NCBI GenBank assembly: GCA_902762495.1
Contig: CACWOL010000040.1
Coordinates: forward strand, 1 to 50,974
Origin: an uncultured bacterium
GTDB taxonomy: Bacteria > Verrucomicrobiota > Lentisphaeria > Victivallales > UBA1829
Direction: 5' to 3'
DNA: 50,974 nucleotides
In this document: piece after piece, positions 8,832 through 18,661 of the stretch
Position numbering within the stretch: position 1 is the stretch's first letter
Layout: each line of letters opens with the position of its first letter
Notes under the pieces: model-generated
What the model was told of the DNA's origin: nothing
Database searches by the model: none
What the model saw: only the letters and a program-made list of their open reading frames with translations
Position numbers and translations under genes: made by a program

Positions 8832-10085
8832 ATGAACCGCCTAACCTCCGACTTCGATATGAGCATCCGCGAAAGCTACGTCCACACGCTCCATGCCTGC
8901 AACATCAGCTATGTCACACAGGCCATCGTCAACGACTTCGCGCCGCTGCTCTTTCTGTGGTTCATGCGCGCCTACGACCTGAAGCTGAGCCAGCTCACCT
9001 ATCTCCTCATCGGAAACTTCTGGCTCCAGATGTGCGTGGCGTTCGCCTGCGCCAAGCTCGCCGACAGGATATCATACCGACTCACGCTCGTCGTCGGACA
9101 GTTCTGTTCCGCCGCCGGGCTCGTGCTCATGACCGTGCTGCCGGACCTCATGCCGAACCCGCTCGCCGGGCTGATTTGCGCGGTCGCGCTGTACGCGGTC
9201 GGAGGCGGCGTGGTGGAGGCGGTCACCAGCCCGGTCGTCGAGGCGTGCCCGTTCAAACGCAAGGCCGCCGCCATGAGCCTCGTGCATTCGTTCTACTGCT
9301 GGGGACAGATGCTCGTTGTGCTCGGATCGACGCTGTTCTTCCACTATATCGGGCTCGACAACTGGCGATGGCTCGCGCTCGTCTGGGCGGCAGTCCCGCT
9401 CCTCGACGGTTTCTACTTCATGTTCGTGCCGATGCGTCCGCTGATCGCCGAGGGGAAACGGGGACTCGGCATCCTCGGTCTCTTCAAACTCCCGGTCTTC
9501 TGGCTCATGGCCGTGATGATGCTCTGCGCGGGCGCGTCCGAACACTGCATGAACCAGTGGGCATCGTCGTTCGCGGAATCCGCCCTGGGGGTAAAGAAGG
9601 AAGTCGGCGACCTCGCCGGGCCGTGCCTCTTTGCTCTCCTCATGGGGCTTTCCCGTACGCTCTACGCCGCGTTCAGCACGCGCCTCAACCTCATCAACTG
9701 CCTCATCGCGAGCTGCGCGCTCAGCATCGCCGCCTACCTCACCGCCGTCTTCGCGCCCTGGCCGCCCCTCGCGCTCGCCGGATGCGCCCTCTGCGGCTGG
9801 GCGGCGGGCATCCTCTGGGCGGGCGTTTTCAGCACGGCCTCCCTCGCGATCCCCCTCGGCGGCACCGCGATGTTCGCGCTGCTCGCCCTGCCCGGCGACT
9901 TCGGCTGCGGGCTCGGCCCCGTGTACGTCGGCAGGATCGCGTCATTCTTCGGCGACGACCTCAAGGCCGGGCTCCTCGCGGCCGCGTTCTTCCCCGCACT
10001 CATGCTCGGCTGCCTCCTGTACTACAAGTTCGGCTACCTGCCACGCCACAAGGAACTCGCCTCAAGCGGCATTCCCGAAGGCTGA
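8832..10085 (+). CDS. Major facilitator superfamily transporter
   Basis: 417 residues with about 11-12 hydrophobic helices, the usual MFS size. A charged loop AKLADRISYR after the second helix matches the cytoplasmic loop 2-3 motif. The central loop KRGLGILGLFKLP separates two six-helix halves. Sugar-porter or fucose-permease-like arrangement is possible (NQW and GASEHCMNQWASSF in helix 7 recall FucP/sugar permeases), but substrate cannot be fixed. Monocistronic between a divergent glycosyltransferase and the nrd operon. Confidence 0.8.
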   Translation: MNRLTSDFDMSIRESYVHTLHACNISYVTQAIVNDFAPLLFLWFMRAYDLKLSQLTYLLIGNFWLQMCVAFACAKLADRISYRLTLVVGQFCSAAGLVLMTVLPDLMPNPLAGLICAVALYAVGGGVVEAVTSPVVEACPFKRKAAAMSLVHSFYCWGQMLVVLGSTLFFHYIGLDNWRWLALVWAAVPLLDGFYFMFVPMRPLIAEGKRGLGILGLFKLPVFWLMAVMMLCAGASEHCMNQWASSFAESALGVKKEVGDLAGPCLFALLMGLSRTLYAAFSTRLNLINCLIASCALSIAAYLTAVFAPWPPLALAGCALCGWAAGILWAGVFSTASLAIPLGGTAMFALLALPGDFGCGLGPVYVGRIASFFGDDLKAGLLAAAFFPALMLGCLLYYKFGYLPRHKELASSGIPEG

Positions 10086-10331
10086 CGCACAACGTCCCGA
10101 AAAACGCGGCCGCGCTCTCCCCTCGGACTCAAACAGCTCTTTCCGATTTTTCAAGCCCGATTTCGCATTTTTCCCGAAAAATATCTCTTCGGATCCTGCA
10201 ATCTTTTTATTCTTCTGATTATCAGTGTATTTGTTGTTTTCGACACATCGGTTTTCCCGAGCCATTTTGACGCAATGAAAATTGTGTATTAATTTCGAAA
10301 TATTTTTTGATAAAATTTTTCCGTTTTGGGA

Positions 10332-10359
10332 TTGCATTTATCAAGGTGTTGATTATATT
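10332..10359 (+). promoter_or_regulatory. Candidate promoter of the nrdG-nrdD-trxB operon
   Basis: TTGCAT and TATATT separated by 16 bases (or TATTAT with 18). The predicted transcription start falls inside the palindrome at 10371-10386, which suits repression. Confidence 0.45.
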
Positions 10360-10370
10360 ATACCGGAACA

Positions 10371-10386
10371 CCACAAGATGTTGTGG
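10371..10386 (+). promoter_or_regulatory. NrdR-box-like operator
   Basis: The palindrome CCACAAGATGTTGTGG (extended by A/T to 18 bases) agrees with most positions of the NrdR consensus acaCwAtATaTwGtgt. NrdR represses ribonucleotide reductase genes when dATP is high. It lies just after the -10 element and 44 bases before the nrdG start, a position where binding would block transcription. Typical boxes come in pairs; I see only a poor second candidate. Confidence 0.55.
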
Positions 10387-10429
10387 TTTTCTTCTGTTTT
10401 ATCACCACCATCCACATCCCCTTGCTCAA

Positions 10430-11155
10430 ATGAACGCCGACTCACGTTTTGGACTGCAGAAGCTCACGTTGCTGGATTACCCCGGCAAGGTCGCATGCAC
10501 CATTTTCCTGCACGGATGCAATTTCCGCTGTCCGTTCTGCCACAACGCCTCGCTCGTGGTGGTCCCGCAGGAGGATTCGGCCATGATCACGCTCGACGAG
10601 CTGAAGGATTACTTGTCCAAACGCGGGAAGATCCTGGACGGCGCGTGCATCACGGGCGGCGAACCGGTGATGCGTCCCGACCTCGCCGAGCTGCTGGAGC
10701 TGCTGCGTTCCTATCATCTGCTCATCAAGCTTGACACGAACGGCTCGTTCCCCGAACGCCTGCAGGACCTCGTGGAACGCCGCCTCGTGGACGCGGTGGC
10801 GATGGACGTGAAGAACACCTACGCCAAGTACGACGAAACGACCGGGGTTACCGGCATGGCGAAACGCGTCGCGGAGAGCGCCGCCTACCTCAAGACCGCC
10901 CCGCTCGACTACTACGAACTCCGCACGACGGTCGTCCGCCAGTTCCACACCGTGGACGACCTGGCCGCGCTCGCCCGCGAGCACGCCGGCGTCGAGCATT
11001 ACTTCCTTCAGAAATTTAAGGATTCCGGTGATCTGCTCGGCGCAGGGCTGAGCGCGATGCCGGACGACGAGATGACGCGCGCGCTGGAAGCCGTCCGGGA
11101 GTTCATCCCGAACGCACAGCTCCGCGGCGTCGACACGTCCGAGGCGGAATCCTGA
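10430..11155 (+). CDS. nrdG: Anaerobic ribonucleotide reductase activating protein, radical SAM
   Basis: 241 residues from the ATG at 10430. The radical SAM cluster motif is GCNFRCPFCHN (C-x3-C-x2-C), followed by the SAM-binding ITGGEP. It transfers a hydrogen from a catalytic glycine of NrdD to create the glycyl radical. The size and strongly conserved start FGLQKLTLLDYPGKVA match the long NrdG form found with NrdD of strict anaerobes. There is no good Shine-Dalgarno sequence ahead of the ATG. nrdD follows 55 bases later. Confidence 0.92.
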   Translation: MNADSRFGLQKLTLLDYPGKVACTIFLHGCNFRCPFCHNASLVVVPQEDSAMITLDELKDYLSKRGKILDGACITGGEPVMRPDLAELLELLRSYHLLIKLDTNGSFPERLQDLVERRLVDAVAMDVKNTYAKYDETTGVTGMAKRVAESAAYLKTAPLDYYELRTTVVRQFHTVDDLAALAREHAGVEHYFLQKFKDSGDLLGAGLSAMPDDEMTRALEAVREFIPNAQLRGVDTSEAES

Positions 11156-11210
11156 ACACTTTTTCATTTTTTCAACAATAACATTTTCAACACAGGAGCA
11201 AGCAAGAACC

Positions 11211-13622
11211 ATGTATCAAGTCCAGAAACGCAACGGCAAAGTCATCGACTTCGACATCACGAAGATCTCCGACGCGATCAAGATGGCGTTCGAGGCGCAG
11301 GAAAAGAACTATCATCCCTCGGTCATCGACTTCCTCGCGCTGAAGGTCACCGCCGAATTCGAGCCGAAGATCAAGGAAGGTCTGATCGCCGTTGAAGACA
11401 TTCAGGACAGTGTGGAGTCCGTACTCGTGCAGGCTGGCTACGCCGACGTCGCGAAAGCCTACATCCTCTACCGCCGCCAACGCGAGAAACTCCGCAACAC
11501 CGCCAACACGATCATCGACTTCAAAACCACCATCGACGACTACCTGAAGATCAACGACTGGCGCGTGAAGGAAAACTCGACCGTCACCTACTCCGTCGGC
11601 GGCCTCATCCTCTCCAACTCCGGCGCGCTCACCGCCAACTACTGGCTCTCCGAAATCTACGACGACGAGATCGCAAACGCCCACCGCAACGCCGACCTGC
11701 ACCTGCACGATCTCTCCATGCTCACCGGCTACTGCGCCGGCTGGTCCCTCAAGCAGCTCATCCAGGAAGGCCTCGGCGGCGTCCCCGGCAAGATCACCAG
11801 CGCCCCCGCGTCCCACCTCGCCACGCTCTGCAACCAGATGGTGAACTTCCTCGGCATCATGCAGAACGAATGGGCGGGCGCGCAGGCGTTCTCCTCCTTC
11901 GACACCTACCTCGCGCCGTTCGTGAAGGCCGACAACCTCGATTACAATCAGGTCAAGAAGTGCATCGAATCCTTCATCTTCGGCGTGAACACCCCGTCCC
12001 GCTGGGGCACGCAGGCGCCGTTCTCCAACATCACGCTCGACTGGACCGTGCCGAACGACCTCGCCGAACTGCCCGCGATCGTCGGCGGCAAGGAAATGCC
12101 GTTCAAGTACAAGGACTGCAAGGCGGAGATGGACCTCATCAACAAGGCATTCATCGAGACCATGATTGAGGGCGATGCCAACGGGCGCGGATTCCAGTAC
12201 CCGATCCCGACCTACTCCATCACGCGCGACTTCGACTGGAGCGAGACCGAGAACAACCGCCTGCTCTTCGAAATGACCTCCAAGTACGGCACGCCGTATT
12301 TCTCCAACTACGTGAACAGCGACATGGAGCCGAGCGACATCCGAAGCATGTGCTGCCGCCTCCGCCTCGACCTCCGCGAACTCCGCAAGAAATCCGGCGG
12401 CTTCTTCGGCAGCGGCGAAAGCACCGGCAGCATCGGCGTCGTGACCATCAACATGCCGCGCATCGCCTACCTCGCCGCGGACGAGGAGGACTTCTTCAAG
12501 CGCCTCGACCACATGATGGACATCGCGGCGCGTTCGCTGAAGATCAAGCGCGAGGTCATCACACGCCTCCTCGACGAAGGCCTCTATCCGTACACGAAGC
12601 GCTACCTCGGCAAGTTCGACAACCACTTCTCCACCATCGGGCTCGTCGGCATGAACGAGGCGTGCCTCAACGCGAACTGGGTCCGCCGCGACCTCACCGA
12701 TCCAGCCGCGCAGGACTTCACCGCGAAGGTCCTCAACCACATGCGTGAACGCCTCTCCGACTACCAGGAGAAGTACGGCGACCTGTACAACCTCGAAGCC
12801 ACGCCCGCCGAATCCACCGCCTACCGCCTCGCCAAGCACGACCGCAAGCGCTTCCCCGAGATCATCACCGCCTCCAAGGGCGACGACGATACCCCGTACT
12901 ACACGAACAGCTCCCACCTGCCCGTCGGATACACGGACGACATCTTCTCCGCGCTCGACATCCAGGACAAGCTCCAGACCCTCTACACCTCCGGCACAGT
13001 CTTCCACGCCTTCCTCGGCGAAAAGCTCCCGGACTGGAAGAGCGCCGCGAACCTCGTCCGCAAGATCGCCGAGAACTACCGCCTGCCCTACTACACGCTA
13101 TCCCCGACCTACTCTGTCTGCAAGAACCACGGCTACATCGCGGGCGAGAAGAACACCTGCGCCAAGTGCGGCGAAAAGACCGAAGTCTACAGCCGCATCA
13201 CCGGCTACTACCGCCCCGTCCAGAACTGGAACGACGGCAAGTCGCAGGAGTACAAGGACCGCAAGACTTACGACATCGGCAAATCCATGCGCCACAAGCC
13301 CGTCCACCACGACGCCCCCGCCCATGAATCCACCGAGCATCCCGTCGAGAAGCCCGCGCCCGCCGCGGCAGGCGCTTCCGACCGCGTGATCCTCTTCGCC
13401 ACCAGCACCTGCCCGAACTGCAAAATGGCGAAGCGTTTCCTCGACCAGGCGGGGATTCATTACGACGTGATCCTCGCCAACGAGGACATCGCCGCCGCCG
13501 ACCTTTACGGCATCCGTCAGGCGCCCACGCTCGTCGTCATCCGCGGCGGCAAGATGGAGAAATTCGAGAACGTCTCCAACATCCGCCGCTTCATCGAAGA
13601 ATCCGCCGCCGTGGCAGTCTGA
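11211..13622 (+). CDS. nrdD: Anaerobic (class III) ribonucleoside-triphosphate reductase with fused glutaredoxin-like tail
   Basis: 803 residues; AGGAG precedes the start. Residues 1-90 are an ATP-cone (VQKRNGKVIDFD start) for allosteric control, then the catalytic glycyl-radical barrel. A zinc-ribbon CKNHGY...CAKC precedes the radical site RITGYYRPVQNW, with Gly665 as the radical residue. After a His/Pro/Ala linker (about 690-722) a thioredoxin-fold domain begins at DRVILFATSTCPNCK, with redox Cys734 and Cys737 and a cis-Pro in QAPTLVV. The fused redoxin and the following thioredoxin reductase argue that electrons come from a thiol system and not from formate, as known for NrdD2-type enzymes. 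It makes dNTPs without oxygen. Confidence 0.93.
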   Translation: MYQVQKRNGKVIDFDITKISDAIKMAFEAQEKNYHPSVIDFLALKVTAEFEPKIKEGLIAVEDIQDSVESVLVQAGYADVAKAYILYRRQREKLRNTANTIIDFKTTIDDYLKINDWRVKENSTVTYSVGGLILSNSGALTANYWLSEIYDDEIANAHRNADLHLHDLSMLTGYCAGWSLKQLIQEGLGGVPGKITSAPASHLATLCNQMVNFLGIMQNEWAGAQAFSSFDTYLAPFVKADNLDYNQVKKCIESFIFGVNTPSRWGTQAPFSNITLDWTVPNDLAELPAIVGGKEMPFKYKDCKAEMDLINKAFIETMIEGDANGRGFQYPIPTYSITRDFDWSETENNRLLFEMTSKYGTPYFSNYVNSDMEPSDIRSMCCRLRLDLRELRKKSGGFFGSGESTGSIGVVTINMPRIAYLAADEEDFFKRLDHMMDIAARSLKIKREVITRLLDEGLYPYTKRYLGKFDNHFSTIGLVGMNEACLNANWVRRDLTDPAAQDFTAKVLNHMRERLSDYQEKYGDLYNLEATPAESTAYRLAKHDRKRFPEIITASKGDDDTPYYTNSSHLPVGYTDDIFSALDIQDKLQTLYTSGTVFHAFLGEKLPDWKSAANLVRKIAENYRLPYYTLSPTYSVCKNHGYIAGEKNTCAKCGEKTEVYSRITGYYRPVQNWNDGKSQEYKDRKTYDIGKSMRHKPVHHDAPAHESTEHPVEKPAPAAAGASDRVILFATSTCPNCKMAKRFLDQAGIHYDVILANEDIAAADLYGIRQAPTLVVIRGGKMEKFENVSNIRRFIEESAAVAV

Positions 13623-13643
13623 CGGAAAGGAGCGGTTTCCGGT

Positions 13644-14558
13644 ATGATCGACATCATCATCGTCGGAGCGGGTCCCGCCGGCCTCACCGCCGCCGTCTAT
13701 GCGCGGCGTGCGGGCCGCTCGGTCCTGATCCTGGAACGCGAATCCTTCGGCGGCCAGATCGTGTACTCGCCCAAGGTCGAGAACTTCCCCGGCTACCTCG
13801 CGCTGTCCGGCAGCGAGATCGGCGAGAAGCTCGTCGACCAGGCGATCCACCACGGCGCCGAGCTGGAGCTTGATGAAGTCACAGCCATCAACGACAACGG
13901 CAAGATCAAGTCCGTCGTCACTCCGCGGACGCAGTACCTCTGCAAGTCCGTCATCGTCGCCGCCGGGTCACGCCACAGGCCGCTCGGACTTCCCCGCGAG
14001 GACGAGCTCGTCGGACACGGCATCTCCTACTGCGCGCTCTGCGACGGCGATTTCTACAAGGACAAGGATATCGCGGTCATCGGCGGCGGCAACACCGCGC
14101 TGCAGGACGCCGTGTTGCTCTCCGAAACCGCGAAGACCGTCACGATCGTCCAGAACCTGCCCAAGCTCACGGGCGAGGTCAGCCTCGCCCAGATCCTGAA
14201 GTCGCGTCCGAACGTGAAGATCATCTACAACACGGTCGTGACCGAGCTCCTCGGCGAACCGGAACTCACCGGCATCGGGCTCAAGAACACCGCCACGGAC
14301 GAGAAGTTCGAGCTCACGCTCGACGGCGTATTCGTCGCCATCGGTCAGATGCCCGACAACAAACCGTTCCAGGACGTCTGCGACCTCGACAAGGGCGGTT
14401 TCATCGCATCCGACGAAGCATGCCTCACGAAGACGCCAGGCGTTTTCGTCGCGGGCGACTGCCGCACGAAGGGCGTCCGTCAGGTCGCGACCGCCGTCGG
14501 CGACGGAGCCACCGCCGCCCTCGCCGCCTGCCGTTACCTGAACTCGCTCACGTTCTGA
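13644..14558 (+). CDS. trxB: Thioredoxin-reductase-like flavoprotein, NADPH motif lost
   Basis: 304 residues. FAD binding by GAGPAGLTAAVYARRAG, redox disulfide in YCALCDG, second dinucleotide fold GGGNTALQDA, C-terminal FVAGDC. It probably reduces the redoxin tail of NrdD. Standard enzymes carry HRRxxxR after the second fold to hold the 2'-phosphate of NADPH; here the stretch reads IVQNLPKLTGE, with no Arg pair. The enzyme may therefore use NADH, ferredoxin or another donor. A GGAAAGGAG ribosome site lies 6 bases before the start and the gene ends at a strong terminator. Confidence 0.88.
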   Translation: MIDIIIVGAGPAGLTAAVYARRAGRSVLILERESFGGQIVYSPKVENFPGYLALSGSEIGEKLVDQAIHHGAELELDEVTAINDNGKIKSVVTPRTQYLCKSVIVAAGSRHRPLGLPREDELVGHGISYCALCDGDFYKDKDIAVIGGGNTALQDAVLLSETAKTVTIVQNLPKLTGEVSLAQILKSRPNVKIIYNTVVTELLGEPELTGIGLKNTATDEKFELTLDGVFVAIGQMPDNKPFQDVCDLDKGGFIASDEACLTKTPGVFVAGDCRTKGVRQVATAVGDGATAALAACRYLNSLTF

Positions 14559-14571
14559 CAGCACGAAACAC

Positions 14572-14607
14572 ACGGATCCGCCGCACCGCTCCGGCGGGTC
14601 CGTTTTT
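14572..14607 (+). terminator. Intrinsic terminator after trxB
   Basis: An 11-base-pair stem (ACGGATCCGCC with GGCGGGTCCGT, one G-T pair) and a five-T run, ending the nrd operon. Confidence 0.85.
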
Positions 14608-14652
14608 CCCGGAAATGAAATCGATCCTCCAGCACCAGGAAACCATGATCCC

Positions 14653-16048
14653 ATGAAAACAGCCATCGTCATCGGCGCGGGCCCAGCGGGACTGACCGCG
14701 GCCTACGAACTTCGCCGCAGGTCGAACGACTGGCGGATCATCGTGCTGGAGGAATCCGCGGAGATCGGCGGCATTTCCCGCACGGTCATCCACGAGGGCT
14801 GCCGCATCGACATCGGCGGGCACCGGTTCTTCTCCCGGTCGCCGCGGATCAACGAGATATGGAACGATGTGATGCCGATGCAGGGCACATTTCTTCGACT
14901 ACCCGATCTCCGTCAAGCCCGCGACGTTCCTGGCTATGGGACTCGCCCGGACCGTGAAAGCCGGATGCAGCTACCTGTACAGCACGTTCTTCAAGCGCCC
15001 GGAGAAAACGCTGGAAGACTTTTACATCAACCGGTTCGGCAGGGTCCTCTACTCCATGTTCTTCGAGGATTACACGCGGAAGATCTGGGGCGTCCATCCG
15101 TCGGAGATCTCGCCCGAATGGGGCGCACAGCGCGTCAAGGAGCTTTCGCTCGGGAAGGCTCTGCTCAACGTTTTCATCCCGCAGCGGGAACAAAGGGAGA
15201 CGTCTCTCATCGAGGAGTTCATCTATCCCAAGCACGGCCCGGGACAGTTCTGGGAAACGCTCGCCGCGTTGCTTCGATCCGAGGGCGTCGAAATCTGCCT
15301 GAACGCGTGCGTGACCGGGATCAGGACCGACGGGGGAAACATATCGGCTGTCGAGCTCGCCGACGGCTCGCAACTGCCCTGCGATGCGGTGTTCTCGTCG
15401 ATGCCCGTGAAAGACCTTGTCGCCGCATTTGAGAATGTGCCTGATGAGGTGGCGCACATCGCGTCCAGCCTGCCCTATCGCGATTTTATCACGGTCGGGC
15501 TCCTCGTGGACAAGCTCGCGATCAAAAACACGACCCGACTGAAAACCATACACGATATCGTTCCCGACACATGGATCTACGTTCAGGAACAGGACGTGCG
15601 GATCGGGCGAATTCAGATCTTCAACAACTGGTCGCCGTACATGGTGGACGATATCACGAAACACGTCTGGATCGGCCTGGAATACTTCTGCTCGGAGGGC
15701 GACGAACTCTGGACTATGAGCGACACGGCATTTGCCGACATGGCGGCGGATGAACTGCGGAAGATCGGTGTCCTCGCCGAAAACGAACCGGTCCACAGCA
15801 GCGTCCGCATCAAGGTGAAGAAGGCGTACCCCGCCTATTTCGGCAGCTACGCGGAGTTCGGCAAAGTCCGCGAATGGCTGGACAGGTTCCCGAACCTCTA
15901 CTGCATCGGCCGCAACGGCCAGCACCGCTACAACAACATGGACCACTCCATGATGTGCGGCATTGAAGCCGTCCGGGCGCTGCTCGACGAAACGGACAAG
16001 GCCTCGATCTGGAACGTGAACATCGAGAGCGGTTATCATGAGGCGTAA
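14653..16048 (+). pseudogene. FAD-dependent NAD(P)-binding oxidoreductase (UDP-galactopyranose-mutase-like), frameshifted and internally deleted
   Basis: The N-terminal part is a normal Rossmann start: IVIGAGPAGLTAAYELRRR, then GGHRFFSRSPRINEIWND. After MPMQG near 14885 the frame changes: the correct continuation [10 protein letters not shown] is found in another frame, and the rest runs from there to 16048 ([15 protein letters not shown], then FYINRF, LWT and a C-terminal [17 protein letters not shown] flavin loop). Relatives carry about 40 more residues between the two parts, so both a deletion and a shift are present. The remainder after ATG 14936 cannot bind FAD by itself. Either a pseudogene or an assembly collapse. 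Function of intact relatives: sugar or carotenoid-type oxidoreductase near polysaccharide genes. Confidence 0.7.
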
Positions 16049-16372
16049 CAGCCTGATCGCGGCCTCGCGCCACCATTCCGCCGGGACATAATCCTTACGG
16101 ATGCTATCTCGATCCGGCACATTATTGTGTCATTCCGGCTGAAAAAAAGGGGGAAAATACGGTTTTTGCTTCGATTTTAAACCAAATAAGATAAAAAATA
16201 CATCTTTCAAGCAAAAAAGTACATATACAATCCTGCATTTTCTACGTTATATTAATTGAAGAAATGGACTCGTGTGCGCGCATGCCGCACGGGTTCGTGA
16301 CAAAAACGATGTTCCTTTCACCATTATAACCAAACCAACAACCCCAAACAACACAAACAGGAGAACAACAAA
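16049..16372 (+). other. Intergenic, AT-rich promoter region of the esterase gene
   Basis: 324 bases, no gene seen. GC falls sharply from 16130 to 16260. A TATATT near 16247 is a possible -10 without a clear -35. A GC-rich inverted stretch (GCGCGCATGCCGCACG) follows at about 16275. AGGAG precedes the ATG at 16373. Confidence 0.4.
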
Positions 16373-17855
<1,483 letters not shown>

Positions 17856-17889
17856 GCTGAATCGGGAATTCCCGACATAAGACAATCGG

Positions 17890-17926
17890 GTCAACCGGAT
17901 CGCAACACGGTCCGGTTGACTTTTTT
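17890..17926 (+). terminator. Intrinsic terminator after the esterase gene
   Basis: A perfect 10-base-pair stem (GTCAACCGGA with TCCGGTTGAC), loop of 11 and six T. It follows the stop at 17855, which supports 17855 as the true end of the gene despite the frameshift. Confidence 0.9.
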
Positions 17927-17990
17927 GTACCCTTGTCAGCGATTCTTCATTTTTCTTGAAAAAAAACTTTAAAATCGAAAGAAAACGCCA

Positions 17991-18019
17991 TTGACTTTTC
18001 AAAAAACGAGGTGTATATT
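17991..18019 (+). promoter_or_regulatory. Sigma70-type promoter
   Basis: TTGACT and TATATT with a 17-base spacer, one mismatch each from consensus, 57 bases before the next ATG. A 5' leader of about 50 bases with GCGGAG as ribosome site follows. Confidence 0.75.
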
Positions 18020-18075
18020 ACTTTAGAATTGAAATAATCTAAAACCGAAACCAACAATCATCGCGGAGTCCTGCC

Positions 18076-18579
18076 ATGCTGAAAAATACCTCTATCCTGC
18101 TTGTCGCCCTCGTTCCCGCCGTCCTCATCGTCCTCATCAAAGTCTACCCGGGGAAAGATCAGCCCGTTTCCGACAACCCCGTCATCAGCGAAGCCAAGGC
18201 CATGCGCATGGAGGCGAAGGAACGCCGCGCCGAACGCGAGGAAGCACGCAGGGAAAAACGCGCGATCAAACAGGCGCGGGAAAAGGAACAGCGCAGCCTC
18301 GAAGATTCCGACAGATGGTTCGCCGCGCACGGCGAACCGTCCGAGTTCAGCGAAAACGGCGAACCCTTCGGATTCGAAGAGACTCCCGCTCCCGGCATGA
18401 TGCCGCCTCCGATGCCGCCCGTGCTCCCGAATATCGCATACGGCCGGATGAGAGGCGGACGCGGGTTCGAGGGCAGGATCGGGAACGACGATTCCGGCTA
18501 CTCCCGGAATCCCGATTTTGACGGATTCGGCGCGAACGGTTACGGCGACGATTTCGGAAACGGCTTCCGAAGATTCTGA
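18076..18579 (+). CDS. Membrane-anchored coiled-coil protein, unknown function
   Basis: 167 residues. Residues 5-23 (TSILLVALVPAVLIVLIKV) form a single membrane anchor. Residues 40-78 are a very charged Glu/Arg/Lys helix (AKERRAEREEARREKRAIK) likely to be a coiled coil. The rest is Gly/Pro/Asp-rich with a MMPPPMPP tract and Phe/Gly repeats at the end (GYGDDFGNGFRRF). I do not recognise a family. It has its own promoter and terminator. Confidence 0.65.
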   Translation: MLKNTSILLVALVPAVLIVLIKVYPGKDQPVSDNPVISEAKAMRMEAKERRAEREEARREKRAIKQAREKEQRSLEDSDRWFAAHGEPSEFSENGEPFGFEETPAPGMMPPPMPPVLPNIAYGRMRGGRGFEGRIGNDDSGYSRNPDFDGFGANGYGDDFGNGFRRF

Positions 18580-18604
18580 TCCCCGTACACAACCGGTTCA
18601 AAAT

Positions 18605-18635
18605 AGACCGTCTCCTCACGGATTCGGTCTTTTTT
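18605..18635 (+). terminator. Terminator between convergent genes
   Basis: AGACCG and CGGTCT stem with a six-T run. The opposite strand reads into AATTTT-like sequence, so it may also serve the Sel1 gene. Confidence 0.6.
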
Positions 18636-18661
18636 GTTTTGCGGGAGGGAAAACGGTCCGG

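Larger units (their letters stand above)
10086..10429 (+). other. Intergenic region ahead of the nrd operon
   Basis: 344 bases of AT-rich sequence without a convincing gene. The distal part carries the promoter and NrdR-like box described separately. A weaker imperfect inverted repeat (ACGCAAT, 4-base gap, ATTGTGT) lies at 10273-10291, about 100 bases upstream of the box, and could be a second half-site. Confidence 0.5.

Noticed and set aside
11187..13007. Long open frame on the minus strand opposite nrdD
   Set aside because: It mirrors the codon pattern of the highly GC-rich nrdD gene and gives a Val/Glu/Gly-rich protein with no recognisable motif. Similar long antisense frames opposite 3352-5283, 26568-28088 and 32319-33770 were dismissed for the same reason.
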